This document shows positions 9,290 to 17,594 of a stretch of 64,000 bases of DNA, one piece after another. Source of the DNA: JAKFWF01 sp963732635 (GTDB lineage: Bacteria > Pseudomonadota > Alphaproteobacteria > Rhizobiales > Hyphomicrobiaceae); the NCBI GenBank assembly GCA_963732635.1, contig CAVTAL010000003.1, forward strand, positions 62,001-126,000. The letters run 5' to 3'. The notes beneath the pieces are model-generated. The model saw nothing but the letters and a program-made list of their open reading frames with translations. It searched no databases and had not been told where the DNA came from. The first letter of the stretch is position 1, and every line of letters starts with the position of its first letter. Both the position numbers and the translations under genes were made by a program.

Positions 9290-10525
9290 ATGACACAATC
9301 CGCATCTGAACTTGTTCGCGTCGTCGTCAATGCCAAGGCGGTGCCGCGTGATGCCGCCTACACCGCCGCCAGCGAGACGGCCTTACCTGCTGCCGGCTTT
9401 GAGGCCGCGCACCGTGAAATCGCCAGTTGGCCGGGCTATGCGGCCACACCGCTGATCGACCTGCCGGGGCTCGCCCGCGAACTCGGTCTGGCGCAAATTC
9501 TCTACAAGGAAGAACGCCACCGCTTCGGCCTCAACAGCTTCAAGGCGCTGGGCGGCGCCTACGCGGTGATGCGGGTGCTGGCGAAGGAACTGGCCAAGCG
9601 TGGCGTGAAAGACGTCGTCACGTCGAAGGATCTCGCGGCGGGGCGTTGGCGCGATCTCACGTCGACGATCACCGTGGCCTCCGCCACTGACGGCAATCAT
9701 GGCCGCTCGGTCGCCTGGGGCTCAGCGATGTTCGGTTGCCGCTGCGTGATCTTCATTCATGCGGCGGTGAGTGAGGCACGCGGGCAAGCGATTGCTGCTT
9801 ACGGCGCCGAAGTGATCCGCGTCGGTGGCGGCTATGACGACAGCGTCCGGCATACGTTCGCGCAAGCCGCTGAGCACGGCTGGTTCGTGGTGCAGGACAC
9901 CGGCACCGATGCTTACGAGGAAGTCCCGCGCGATATCACCAGCGGCTACGGTGTAATCGGTCGCGAGGTGCTGGCGCAGGCATCGACGCCGCCAACGCAC
10001 GTGTTCGCCCAGGCTGGCGTCGGCGGACTGGCGAGCGGCGTGCTGGCGACAATGTGGTTGGGCATGAAGCAGCGTCCGCTTTTCACCGTCCTTGAGCCGA
10101 CTCGCGCCGATTGCGTGTATCAGAGCATCGCGCGCGGCGAGCGCACCGACGTCACAATAACGGACGAGACGGTTATGGCGGGCTTGAGCTGCGGCGAAGT
10201 CTCGACACTGGCCTGGCCGGTGCTGCGCGACGGAGCGGCGGCTGCCATCGCCATCGACGACATATTCGCGCTCGAGGGTATGCGCCGGTTTGCGAAGCCG
10301 CTGGCCGGCGACCCGGCGATCGTCGCCGGCGAATGCAGCGGCGGCGCGCTCGGTGCGTTACTGGCATTGAAGGACCGCGCCGACCTGCGCGCGGCGCTGC
10401 AACTCGATGCCACCTCGCGCGTGCTGCTGATCGGCACCGAAGGCGACACCGACGCCGCGATTTATCACGAAGCGGTGGGGATGACCGCCGCCGAAGTCCT
10501 TGCCCAGAATGGAGACCGTTCATGA
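9290..10525 (+). CDS. dpaL: Diaminopropionate ammonia-lyase (PLP-dependent)
   Basis: 411 residues. Fold-type II PLP enzyme that converts 2,3-diaminopropionate to pyruvate and two ammonia (EC 4.3.1.15). Visible are the PLP lysine in NSFKALGGAYAV (Lys85), the phosphate/carboxylate loop ATDGNHGRSVAW, and the family-specific segment VQDTGTDAYEEVPRDI. The Gly-rich AGVGGLASGV and CSGGALGAL blocks also fit. Its stop overlaps the start of the N-carbamoyl hydrolase gene (ATGA), so the two are translationally coupled. Location behind a complete ABC transporter points to catabolism of an imported diaminopropionate-yielding compound rather than biosynthesis. Confidence 0.93.
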   Translation: MTQSASELVRVVVNAKAVPRDAAYTAASETALPAAGFEAAHREIASWPGYAATPLIDLPGLARELGLAQILYKEERHRFGLNSFKALGGAYAVMRVLAKELAKRGVKDVVTSKDLAAGRWRDLTSTITVASATDGNHGRSVAWGSAMFGCRCVIFIHAAVSEARGQAIAAYGAEVIRVGGGYDDSVRHTFAQAAEHGWFVVQDTGTDAYEEVPRDITSGYGVIGREVLAQASTPPTHVFAQAGVGGLASGVLATMWLGMKQRPLFTVLEPTRADCVYQSIARGERTDVTITDETVMAGLSCGEVSTLAWPVLRDGAAAAIAIDDIFALEGMRRFAKPLAGDPAIVAGECSGGALGALLALKDRADLRAALQLDATSRVLLIGTEGDTDAAIYHEAVGMTAAEVLAQNGDRS

Positions 10526-11458
10526 GCCGCATCCTCACCGTCGCCGCCGCCCAGATGGGGCCGATCCAGCGCTCGGAAAGCCGCGGTTCGGCGGTCGAGC
10601 GCATGATCGTCATGATGCGGCAGGCCAAGGGCCACGGCTGCGATCTGATCGTCTACCCGGAAGCAGCGCTGACGGCGTTTTTCCCGCACTGGTGGATTGA
10701 CGACGAAGCCGAGATCGACAGCCACTTCGAAGCAGCAATGCCGGGCAACGAAACGGCGGTACTGTTTGCCGAAGCCAAGAAGCTCGGCATCGGCTTTCAC
10801 CTGGGCTACTGCGAACTAGCTCACGAAGAAGGCCGCAAGCGCCGCTTCAACACCGCCGATCCTGGTCGACAAGTCAGGCGCGATCGTCGGCAAATATCGC
10901 AAGATCCATTTGCCCGGCCACCCCGATCACAAGCCCGCCAATGCGTTCCAGAACCTGGAGAAGCGCTACTTCGAGACCGGCAATCTCGGCTGGAAGGTGT
11001 GGCGCACGATGGGTGGCAACATCGGCATGATGATCTGTAACGACCGGCGCTGGCCCGAGAGCTATCGCGTCATGGGCCTGCAGGATGTCGAGATGATCGT
11101 GCTCGGCTACAACACGCCGAAGCACAATCCGCCGGCCCCCGACCACGATCGCCTCGGCAATTTCCATAACCAGCTCGTCATGCAGGCCGGCGCCTATCAG
11201 AACGCCACCTGGGTGGTCGGTGTTGCCAAGGCGGGTATCGAAGCTGGCGTCGACCAGATCGGCGGCTCGTGCATCATCGCCCCGACCGGCGAAGTCGTGG
11301 CTCAGGCGGTGACTGAGGGCGACGAACTCGTGGTCGCGCGCTGCGACCTCGACATCGGCAAGAGCTACAAGGCGTCGACTTTCGCCTTCGAGCGCCACCG
11401 CGAGCCGCAGCATTATGGAATGCTCGTCGAGCGCAAGGGCGCGAAGCCGCCGGAGTAA
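10522..11458 (+). CDS. N-carbamoyl (D-)amino acid hydrolase, nitrilase superfamily, frameshifted
   Basis: About 311 residues when repaired. Hydrolyses N-carbamoyl amino acids to amino acid, CO2 and ammonia. The nitrilase triad is visible across two frames: Glu47 in VYPEAAL in the first frame, then Lys in GKYRKIHLPG and Cys in MMICNDRRWPES in the second. The last motif is diagnostic of N-carbamoyl-D-amino acid hydrolases. Frame changes at about 10858: RRFNTA is followed by ILVDKSGAIVG only if one G in GCCGATCC is skipped. As printed, the reading frame would not make active enzyme. The ATGA overlap with the ammonia-lyase gene argues for one pathway. Either a sequencing error or recent inactivation. 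Confidence 0.85.
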
Positions 11459-11519
11459 GGCTCGCATTTGCGGCAGTCGGACACCACATTGACACTCGTC
11501 AGCAAGGCTGGAGATCGAT

Positions 11520-11817
11520 ATGGGCGAGTTCACAATCAGTCACGCCGAGTCCGATGGACGCGGCCGCTACTCGGCCCGTGTCGATGGCTTCGTTGGCGAG
11601 GCCGAGCTGACCTATATCGCGGCGTGGTCCCGACCTCGTCATTGCGCATCACACCTTTGCGCCGCCGTCGATGCGCGGCACCGGCGTGGCGCTTGCACTG
11701 GTCAAGCAGCTGATTGCCGACGCCCGCACGCAAGGCTTCAAGATTTTGCCAACCTGCAGCTACATCGCGGTGCAGGCCAAACGGCATCCCGAGTGGGCGG
11801 ATGTGATCTCACAGTAG
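11520..11817 (+). CDS. GNAT-fold N-acetyltransferase, YjdJ type, frameshifted
   Basis: A short protein of about 98 residues once repaired. The N-terminal part (ISHAESDGRGRYSARVDG, EAELTY) is in one frame. After a shift near 11616 the rest appears in the +1 frame: RRGPDLVIAHHTFAPPSMRG, then TGVALALVKQLIADARTQGF and AVQAKRHPEWADVISQ, stop 11815-11817. The RGTGVA segment matches the acetyl-CoA phosphate loop (Arg-Gly-x-Gly-x-Ala/Gly) and the RHPE ending is typical of the YjdJ-like mini-GNATs. Substrate unknown. Removing one base restores a continuous gene. It is the last gene of the ABC/ammonia-lyase operon and converges on the AroE-like gene. Confidence 0.7.
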
Positions 11818-11842
11818 ACCGATGCGAGGTTTGGATCGCACC

Positions 11843-12679
11843 CTACCCCGTCAGATCCGCGACCAGCATGTCGCGCTGCTCTTTCGAGACTTCCGGCTTG
11901 ATGCCGAACCATTCGGTGAAGCCGCGCACCGCCTGATGCAGCAGCATGTCGAGGCCATTCGAGGTGGCGAAGCCGCGCGCCTCGGCGGCTTTCAGCAACT
12001 CGGTTTTGAGCGGCACATAGATGATGTCGCTGACCACCGCGCCATCACGCATCTCGCTGATGTCGATATCGAGCGGCAATTGCCCCTTCATGCCGAGCGG
12101 CGTCGAGTTGACGATCAGATCAGCCGACTTCAGCAGGGCAGGGATCTCATTCCAGTGCGCCGGTTTGATTGACGGACCGAAACGGTCGACGAACTCGACG
12201 GCTTTTTCGTAAGTGCGATTGACGACGTAGATCGCCTCGATGCCGCGCTCGACGAGGCCAAACACCACGGCGCGGCTGGCACCACCTGCGCCCAGCACGA
12301 CGGCGGTCTTGGTGCGCTTGTCCCAACCCGGCGCGCAACTGTCGAGCGCGCCGATGAAGCCTTCGACGTCGGTATTTGTGGACTTGAGTTTGCCCTCGCT
12401 CAGCCAAACCGTGTTGGCGACGCCGACCTTGCGCGCCCGTTCGTCAGGCTCGGTGAGTTTCAGCGCGGTTTCCTTGTGTGGCATGGTGATGTTGGCGCCG
12501 ACGTAGCCGTGCTGGGCGAGGCTCAGCAAGAAGGCCGGGAATTCCTCCGGCTTCACGTCCTCGGCGCGGTAGTCGCCGTTGATGCCGTATTTCTTGATCC
12601 AGTAGCCGTGCAGCTTGGGCGAACGCGAGTGCTTGGCCGGCCAGCCGATGACGCAAGCCGCGCGTTTTGGTGCAGTCAT
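11843..12679 (-). CDS. aroE: Shikimate/quinate dehydrogenase family protein
   Basis: 278 residues. AroE-type enzymes reduce 3-dehydroshikimate with NADPH or oxidise quinate/shikimate with NAD(P)+. The substrate motif HSRSPKLHGYW, catalytic Lys in NITMPHKETALK, the paired Asn/Asp (STNTDVEGF) and the nucleotide loop LGAGGASRAVVFG are all visible. It is the last gene of a ten-gene minus-strand operon that also carries a type II dehydroquinase. That context favours a catabolic quinate/shikimate role, but a second biosynthetic AroE may exist elsewhere in the genome and cannot be judged here. Confidence 0.9.
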   Translation of the reverse strand: MTAPKRAACVIGWPAKHSRSPKLHGYWIKKYGINGDYRAEDVKPEEFPAFLLSLAQHGYVGANITMPHKETALKLTEPDERARKVGVANTVWLSEGKLKSTNTDVEGFIGALDSCAPGWDKRTKTAVVLGAGGASRAVVFGLVERGIEAIYVVNRTYEKAVEFVDRFGPSIKPAHWNEIPALLKSADLIVNSTPLGMKGQLPLDIDISEMRDGAVVSDIIYVPLKTELLKAAEARGFATSNGLDMLLHQAVRGFTEWFGIKPEVSKEQRDMLVADLTG

Positions 12680-12703
12680 GAAAGTTTTCCCCGTCGGTAA
12701 GTT

Positions 12704-13765
12704 CTAGGCTTTCGCGACCAGCATATCATCAACGCGGACTGAAGCGCCGGTTTGCGACGAAATGCTGATAGCGAGCGTGGCGGCCAGCGTCTTGGCGCCA
12801 TTGCGACCGTCGAGCACAGGCTTTTCAGTGCCGCGAATGACGCCCGCGAAATTGCGCATCTGCTCGTAGTAGGGATCGGCCGGTTGGATCGGCTCACGGC
12901 GCTCGGTCATCGGCAGCCCCCAGTTCTGCTTGTCGGCGTCATACCAGCGATGGTGAAGGGTCGGCACGCTGAGGGCGCCGAGCGTGCCCGTCACCATGTA
13001 GCTGTCGTTTGCCTGGTAGGGATAGAACGGGTTCTCCTGTGAGGTGCACTCCCAGTTCCAGGGCGACGCTGCTGTGTCGGATATGATGAGCGTTCCAATG
13101 GCGCCACTCTTGAACCGGATGACGGCGCCAGCGGTGTCCTCGACCGCGAATCCGCGCACGGCATTGGAGGTGGTGGCCTGGACGGTTTCAATGTCGCCGC
13201 ACATCTGCCTGAGGCAGTCGATATCGTGGATGCCGTTGATCAGCACCACGCCGCCGCCGGGCTCGCGGCGCCAGGCGAGGTCGTGATAGCCCTTGGGCTT
13301 GTAGGCGAGCCAGACGGCGTTGGCCGCCACGACCCGGCCGATGCCGCCGCCCTGGATGATCTCGATGGCGCGGCGCATGATCGGATTGTGCCGGCGGTGA
13401 TGGCCGGTCATGATCGCGACACCAGCCTTCTCGCCGGCCTCGACCAGCTTCATGGCGCTTTCGATGGTGTCCGAAATCGGCTTTTCGACGATGATCGGGA
13501 CGTTGCGGGCGATGCAGGCGAGGCCGTTGGCCACATGCATCTGGTTCGGTGTCGCGACGATGACTCCATCCGGCTTGGCCTTGTCGAGCATTTCCTCAAG
13601 CGTCGGGTAGACGGGATAGCCGAGGTCGTCGCCTTCCTTCTTGGCGGCGGGCGACGGGTCGGCGACGCCAGCGAGCGTGTAGAGCGGGTTAGCTGAGCGC
13701 AGCACCTCGATGTGCTTGCGGCCGATGAGGCCGGCGCCGATGACGCCGATGCGGACGGGGCCCAT
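12704..13765 (-). CDS. Gfo/Idh/MocA family NAD(P)-dependent oxidoreductase
   Basis: 353 residues. N-terminal Rossmann fold begins VRIGVIGAGLIGRKH (Gly-x-Gly-x-x-Gly), and the cofactor/substrate motif VEKPISDT carries the conserved Glu-Lys-Pro. The C-terminal alpha/beta domain shows GGGVVLINGIHDIDCLRQM, containing the catalytic His-Asp pair typical of inositol/sugar dehydrogenases. Substrates of this family are usually polyols, sugars or hydroaromatic acids. It lies 24 bases upstream of the AroE-like gene and 77 bases after the CoA-transferase, inside the same operon. Confidence 0.88.
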   Translation of the reverse strand: MGPVRIGVIGAGLIGRKHIEVLRSANPLYTLAGVADPSPAAKKEGDDLGYPVYPTLEEMLDKAKPDGVIVATPNQMHVANGLACIARNVPIIVEKPISDTIESAMKLVEAGEKAGVAIMTGHHRRHNPIMRRAIEIIQGGGIGRVVAANAVWLAYKPKGYHDLAWRREPGGGVVLINGIHDIDCLRQMCGDIETVQATTSNAVRGFAVEDTAGAVIRFKSGAIGTLIISDTAASPWNWECTSQENPFYPYQANDSYMVTGTLGALSVPTLHHRWYDADKQNWGLPMTERREPIQPADPYYEQMRNFAGVIRGTEKPVLDGRNGAKTLAATLAISISSQTGASVRVDDMLVAKA

Positions 13766-13842
13766 GCGGATGTTTCCTTTCTGAGCGGTGAACCTGTTTG
13801 CCTTCTTCCCCTCTCTTCCGCCACTTCGGGGAGGAGGGAAAT

Positions 13843-15372
13843 CTAAGCGGTGAAGTGGCTGGCCGACATGATCTTCGGATCACGCGGCACCTTCGGTGCG
13901 AATTGCATGCGCTCGATCACGTCGCGGCGGACGTCGACGCCGGGGGCGACTTCGATCAGCGTCACACCGTCGGTGCCCAAGCGGAACACGGCGCGTTCGG
14001 TGACGTAAATCACCTCCTGGTCGCGCTTCAGGCCTTGCGCGCCCGACCAAGTGATCTGCTCGACCTTTTTGACGAACTTGGTCACCTCGCCATGCCGCTT
14101 GATGTCGAGGCGGCCGTTGCCGATGCCGAGGTCGGTACCCTTGGCGTCGAAGGTGCCGCAGAACACCACCTTCTTGGCATTCTGGGCGATGTCGATGAAG
14201 CCGCCGGGGCCGACCGGCATGCCGCCGAGCTTCGACACGTTGACGTTGCCAGCCTCGTCGATCTCGCCGAAGCCGAGGAATGCCATGTCGAGGCCGCCGC
14301 CGCCGTAGAAGTCGAACTGCGACGGCCCGTCGATCATCGCGCTGGCATTGCGCGCATAACCGAACAGGTTGCCGGTGAGCAGTTCACCGCCATAGGTGCC
14401 GTGCTCGATGGTCTGGTAGTATTTGTCGATCTCGCCGCGCTCGGCGATGATCTTGGCGATGCCGTCGGGGATGCCGAAGCCGTAGTTCAGCACCGCGCCG
14501 TCGCGAAGCTCGTCGGCGCCGCGCCGGGCGATCACTTCGCGCACCGTGAACGGGGTGGGTAGGATCGGCGACGGCGGACCCTTTTTCTCGCCCGACATGG
14601 TCGGGTCGTAGACCACGTCGTAGCCCATGCGCTGGCCCGGATCGACCACCACGGCGTCGACGAGCGCGCCCGGCACCCGCACCGCCCGCGCCGGCAGCTG
14701 GCCAACCTGGACGGCATTGCGCACCTGCACGATGACCTTGCCGCCACTGTTGTGGGCGGCGAGTGCTGCCGCGTAGACATCGACGTTGGCCGGCTCCTCG
14801 TCGAGGCTGACGTTGCCGTGCGCGTCGGCGTAGGAACCCTTGATCAATGCCACGTTCACAGGGAACGGCAGGTAGCGCATGTATTCGCGGCCATCGATGG
14901 TGGCGATCTCGGCAAGGCTGCCCTTGGCGGCTTCGTTCATGCGGCCGCCATCGACGCGCGGATCGCAGAAAGTGCCGAGGCCGACGTGCGTGTGGAGTCC
15001 GGGTCGGCCGGCGCCGATCTCGCGGAGCAGTTGCATGGCAACGCCGCCCGGCAGCACGAATGCCTCGATCTTGTTGGCGCGGGCGAGTTCCTGCATGCGT
15101 GGCGACCAAACCCAGTGGCCGCCGATGACTTTGCGCACCAGGCCCTCGTAGGCGAAGCGGTTGACGCCGCGCACCTTGCGGTCGCCGATGCCGAGCGAAT
15201 GAACCAACATCAGGTTGCGCGGATGATTGGTGGCGAGGAAACGCTTTTCGACCGCCTCGTGCAGCGCCGACGCTTCGACGAGGCCGCCGCCGCCGCCGAT
15301 CAGCGCCACGGTGTCGCCGTCCTTGATCAGCTGCACCGCCTCGTCGGCGGACATGAACTTGTTGATGGTCAT
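13843..15372 (-). CDS. Acyl-CoA:acetate/3-ketoacid CoA-transferase (family I, fused alpha-beta)
   Basis: 509 residues, fused alpha and beta halves as in YdiF/propionate CoA-transferases. The N-terminal half begins MSADEAVQLIKDGDTVALIG with a Gly-rich CoA loop. The second half contains NYGFGIPDGIAKI and the segment TIEHGTYGGE, where the catalytic Glu (TxE) is expected. The ATG at 15372 follows an AGGACC-like site; the longer in-frame extension overlaps the SDR gene antisense-free but lacks similarity. It probably activates a carboxylic acid for beta-oxidation-like breakdown with the hydratases of this operon. A larger paralogue lies at 26043-28043. Confidence 0.9.
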   Translation of the reverse strand: MTINKFMSADEAVQLIKDGDTVALIGGGGGLVEASALHEAVEKRFLATNHPRNLMLVHSLGIGDRKVRGVNRFAYEGLVRKVIGGHWVWSPRMQELARANKIEAFVLPGGVAMQLLREIGAGRPGLHTHVGLGTFCDPRVDGGRMNEAAKGSLAEIATIDGREYMRYLPFPVNVALIKGSYADAHGNVSLDEEPANVDVYAAALAAHNSGGKVIVQVRNAVQVGQLPARAVRVPGALVDAVVVDPGQRMGYDVVYDPTMSGEKKGPPSPILPTPFTVREVIARRGADELRDGAVLNYGFGIPDGIAKIIAERGEIDKYYQTIEHGTYGGELLTGNLFGYARNASAMIDGPSQFDFYGGGGLDMAFLGFGEIDEAGNVNVSKLGGMPVGPGGFIDIAQNAKKVVFCGTFDAKGTDLGIGNGRLDIKRHGEVTKFVKKVEQITWSGAQGLKRDQEVIYVTERAVFRLGTDGVTLIEVAPGVDVRRDVIERMQFAPKVPRDPKIMSASHFTA

Positions 15373-15382
15373 CAATCGGTCC

Positions 15383-16120
15383 TCAGTAGGTGGCGCGGCC
15401 GCCGGAAACGTCGAATACGAAGCCGGTGGTGAAGCTGCAGGCGGGGCTCGCGACCCAGGCGGCGAGTTCCGCGACGTCATCGACCTGCACCAGCCGGCCC
15501 ATCGGAATCTTGGCCTTCATGTTGCGGATGTGCTCCTCGGTCATCCCCTTAAGGAGGTCGGTCTCGGTGATCGCCGGCGCAATGCAGTTGGCGGTGACAT
15601 TGCCGTCGGTCAGTTCTTTTGCCAGCGCCTTGGTGTAGCCGATGACGCCGGCCTTGGCGGCCGAATAGGCGCCGATGTTGGGCACGCCCTCCTTGCCGGC
15701 GATCGACGCGATCTGGACGATGCGGCCGTATTTCTTCTCCCGCATATGCTTGGCCGCGAGCCGCGAGGTGTAGAACACCGCCGTCATGTTGATGGCGACA
15801 ACGCGGTCCCAGTCTTCAAGCGGGTACTCCCACGACGGTTTGATCGGGCCGTTGATGCCGGCGTTGTTGACCAAGATATGGATCTGGCCGAATTCGGCGA
15901 CGGCGGCATTAAACGCTTTCTCGACTGCCGCGTGATCGGAAATGTCGAGGGCAGTCACGCTGGCGGCGGTGAAGTCCTTGACCTCCTTCAGCGGTGACAC
16001 GTCGCGATCCCAAACGATCACCTTGGCACCGCGCGATTGCAGCACTTTCGCGATGCCGAGGCCAATGCCGCGGGCGGCGCCCGTGACAATCGCAACCTGA
16101 CCGTCGACTCTGGTTTTCAT
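15383..16120 (-). CDS. Short-chain dehydrogenase/reductase (FabG-like)
   Basis: 245 residues. Classical SDR with cofactor motif TGAARGIGLGIA (residues about 13-24), the structural NNAG, and catalytic Ser/Tyr/Lys in IASIAGKEGVPN and AYSAAKAG. The C terminus GFVFDVSGGRATY is typical. An Asp/Arg region after strand 2 (VWDRDVS) suggests NAD(H) preference. It lies 10 bases from each neighbour in the operon. Its likely step is oxidation of a hydroxyacyl or hydroxy-ring intermediate. Confidence 0.9.
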   Translation of the reverse strand: MKTRVDGQVAIVTGAARGIGLGIAKVLQSRGAKVIVWDRDVSPLKEVKDFTAASVTALDISDHAAVEKAFNAAVAEFGQIHILVNNAGINGPIKPSWEYPLEDWDRVVAINMTAVFYTSRLAAKHMREKKYGRIVQIASIAGKEGVPNIGAYSAAKAGVIGYTKALAKELTDGNVTANCIAPAITETDLLKGMTEEHIRNMKAKIPMGRLVQVDDVAELAAWVASPACSFTTGFVFDVSGGRATY

Positions 16121-16130
16121 GGTGTGATCC

Positions 16131-16910
16131 TTAACTCGCTGTGGGGTGCGGCCAATGCCGGCGCAGGAATTGGGCGCTGGACCGCATATCCGGCTCGGGG
16201 TCGCGCGTCTTGCATTCGCACGACATCGTGCCGTCGTAGTCAGCCTTGCGCAGTTGCTCGATGAACGCGTCGTAAGGGTAGCTGCCACTGCCCGGATTGA
16301 AGCGGCCGGTGTCGGCGAGGTGGATGTGTGCCAGCCAGTCCTTATTGTCGACCAGTGTCTCGAACGGCTCGCTTTCCTCGTCCATGTGGAAGAAGTCGGC
16401 GAGCACGCGGATCTCGGAACGGTTGATTTTACGTGCGTAAACGGCGCCCTCGGACACGCTGTTGATGATATTCGATTCCTGCCGGCAGAGCGGCTCGATG
16501 ACGAGCGTGCAGCCGGAGCCGCGCAAGTGATCGGCCGCCAGCCCCAGTGCGTCCAATATCTGCGCCTCGGCGCGCGCCCGTTCGAAGCCTTCGGGCACGT
16601 TACGCGCCCATGCACTGCCCATCACCACTACGCTGGCCTTGGCTGCGGCGAGCAATTGCGCGGCGCGTGCGAGATAGGTGTCGAGACGATTGCGATCGAT
16701 TGCTTCGCCGACGATCCGCATGTCGCGTGGGAAGAAGTAGTTGAAGGCAAGCGTCGGCAACGGGCTCGCGACAATCGCTTCGCGACAGGCACGCCGCTCG
16801 GCTTCGCTGCCTTCGAGCGACTGCGCGGCAAGCGGTAGTTCCACGTAATCATAACCGGCGCTCTTGACGAGCCCGGCTTGATCAATGGTTGCGCACCACC
16901 CGATCAGCAT
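16131..16910 (-). CDS. Sugar phosphate isomerase/epimerase-like TIM-barrel protein
   Basis: 259 residues. Begins MLIGWCATIDQAGLVKSAGY, typical of the AP-endonuclease-2/xylose-isomerase-like barrel. Metal-ligand candidates are seen in VIEPLCRQES (Glu), VLADFFHMDEE (Asp/His) and AHIHLADTGR (His). In hydroaromatic pathways this fold includes 3-dehydroshikimate dehydratases (QuiC/AsbF type) that make protocatechuate, and with dehydroquinase and AroE-like genes in the same operon that is a reasonable guess. Other members are sugar epimerases or hydroxypyruvate isomerases, so the assignment stays open. Confidence 0.82.
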   Translation of the reverse strand: MLIGWCATIDQAGLVKSAGYDYVELPLAAQSLEGSEAERRACREAIVASPLPTLAFNYFFPRDMRIVGEAIDRNRLDTYLARAAQLLAAAKASVVVMGSAWARNVPEGFERARAEAQILDALGLAADHLRGSGCTLVIEPLCRQESNIINSVSEGAVYARKINRSEIRVLADFFHMDEESEPFETLVDNKDWLAHIHLADTGRFNPGSGSYPYDAFIEQLRKADYDGTMSCECKTRDPEPDMRSSAQFLRRHWPHPTAS

Positions 16911-16920
16911 TTTGCCAGCC

Positions 16921-17355
16921 TCACTTGTTCTTCACCCACTTGAGAATGTGTTGCCCCACCGCGATCAGCGTGCCGTCCTGGTTCTTGATGGCGATGTCGC
17001 CGACCGACCGCCTCGTCTTGGTGTCGACCGAGCTGATCTTGTAGTCGACGGTGATGGTGTCGCCGAAGAACACCGGCGCCAGGAAGCGGATGCGGTCGTA
17101 ACCGAGCGACACCGGCGTCTCGTCGGCATCGGCGCGGCTTTCGGCGATGACGAGGGTAGAGGCGGTCGACATGTAGCCGACCATCAGCGCGCCGTGTGCC
17201 TGCAGGCGACCGTAGCTCGACTTCTCCATGTAGGCCTTGTTGGTGTGGTTCGGCGAAAAGTCGCCGGTGATGCCGGCAAAGCCGTAGACGTCGTACTCGC
17301 CGACGGTCTTGGTGAAAGTCGAAGTGTCGCCGACCTTGACGTAGAATTGGGACAT
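16921..17355 (-). CDS. MaoC-like (hot-dog fold) enoyl-CoA hydratase/dehydratase
   Basis: 144 residues, single hot-dog domain. The hydratase motif is visible as FAGITGDFSPNHTNKAYM followed by RLQAHGALMVGYMST, giving the catalytic Asp-His pair and the Gly-rich turn. The ATG at 17355 (MSQFYVKVGD) follows AGGAACCCCC; an in-frame start at 17409 is less likely. It probably hydrates an enoyl-CoA made after CoA transfer. It lies 10 bases upstream of the TIM-barrel gene and is separated from the enoyl-CoA hydratase gene by a 240-base stretch with a REP element. Confidence 0.88.
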   Translation of the reverse strand: MSQFYVKVGDTSTFTKTVGEYDVYGFAGITGDFSPNHTNKAYMEKSSYGRLQAHGALMVGYMSTASTLVIAESRADADETPVSLGYDRIRFLAPVFFGDTITVDYKISSVDTKTRRSVGDIAIKNQDGTLIAVGQHILKWVKNK

Positions 17356-17429
17356 GGGGGTTCCTTGTTCCTGATCTAACATTGTTGACTGCTGACTGAG
17401 ATGGCGCACCGCTCAATCCCACCCCGTCC

Positions 17430-17571
17430 GTCATTCCCGCGAAGGCGGGAACCCAGACAACGGGCAGGAATTACTCTGTCAAAGGCTAAGTGATCTGGAC
17501 CAGCAGCGTGCGAGCCGGCAACTACCGCTCGCGTTGCAACTTGACTGGGTCCCCGCCTTCGCGGGGATGAC
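17430..17571. repeat. REP-like inverted repeat, 27-bp arms
   Basis: Left arm 17430-17456 (GTCATTCCCGCGAAGG, then CGGGAACCCAG) pairs with right arm 17545-17571 with two wobble positions. Each arm also contains its own small hairpin (CCCGC-GAAG-GCGGG). This GTCATTCCCGCG type is a frequent dispersed palindrome in Bradyrhizobiaceae-like genomes. It occupies the only large gap (239 bases, 17356-17594) inside the minus-strand operon, and may act as an mRNA processing or stability boundary. Confidence 0.85.
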
Positions 17572-17594
17572 GTCATTGGGTGGGGCATGGAAAT

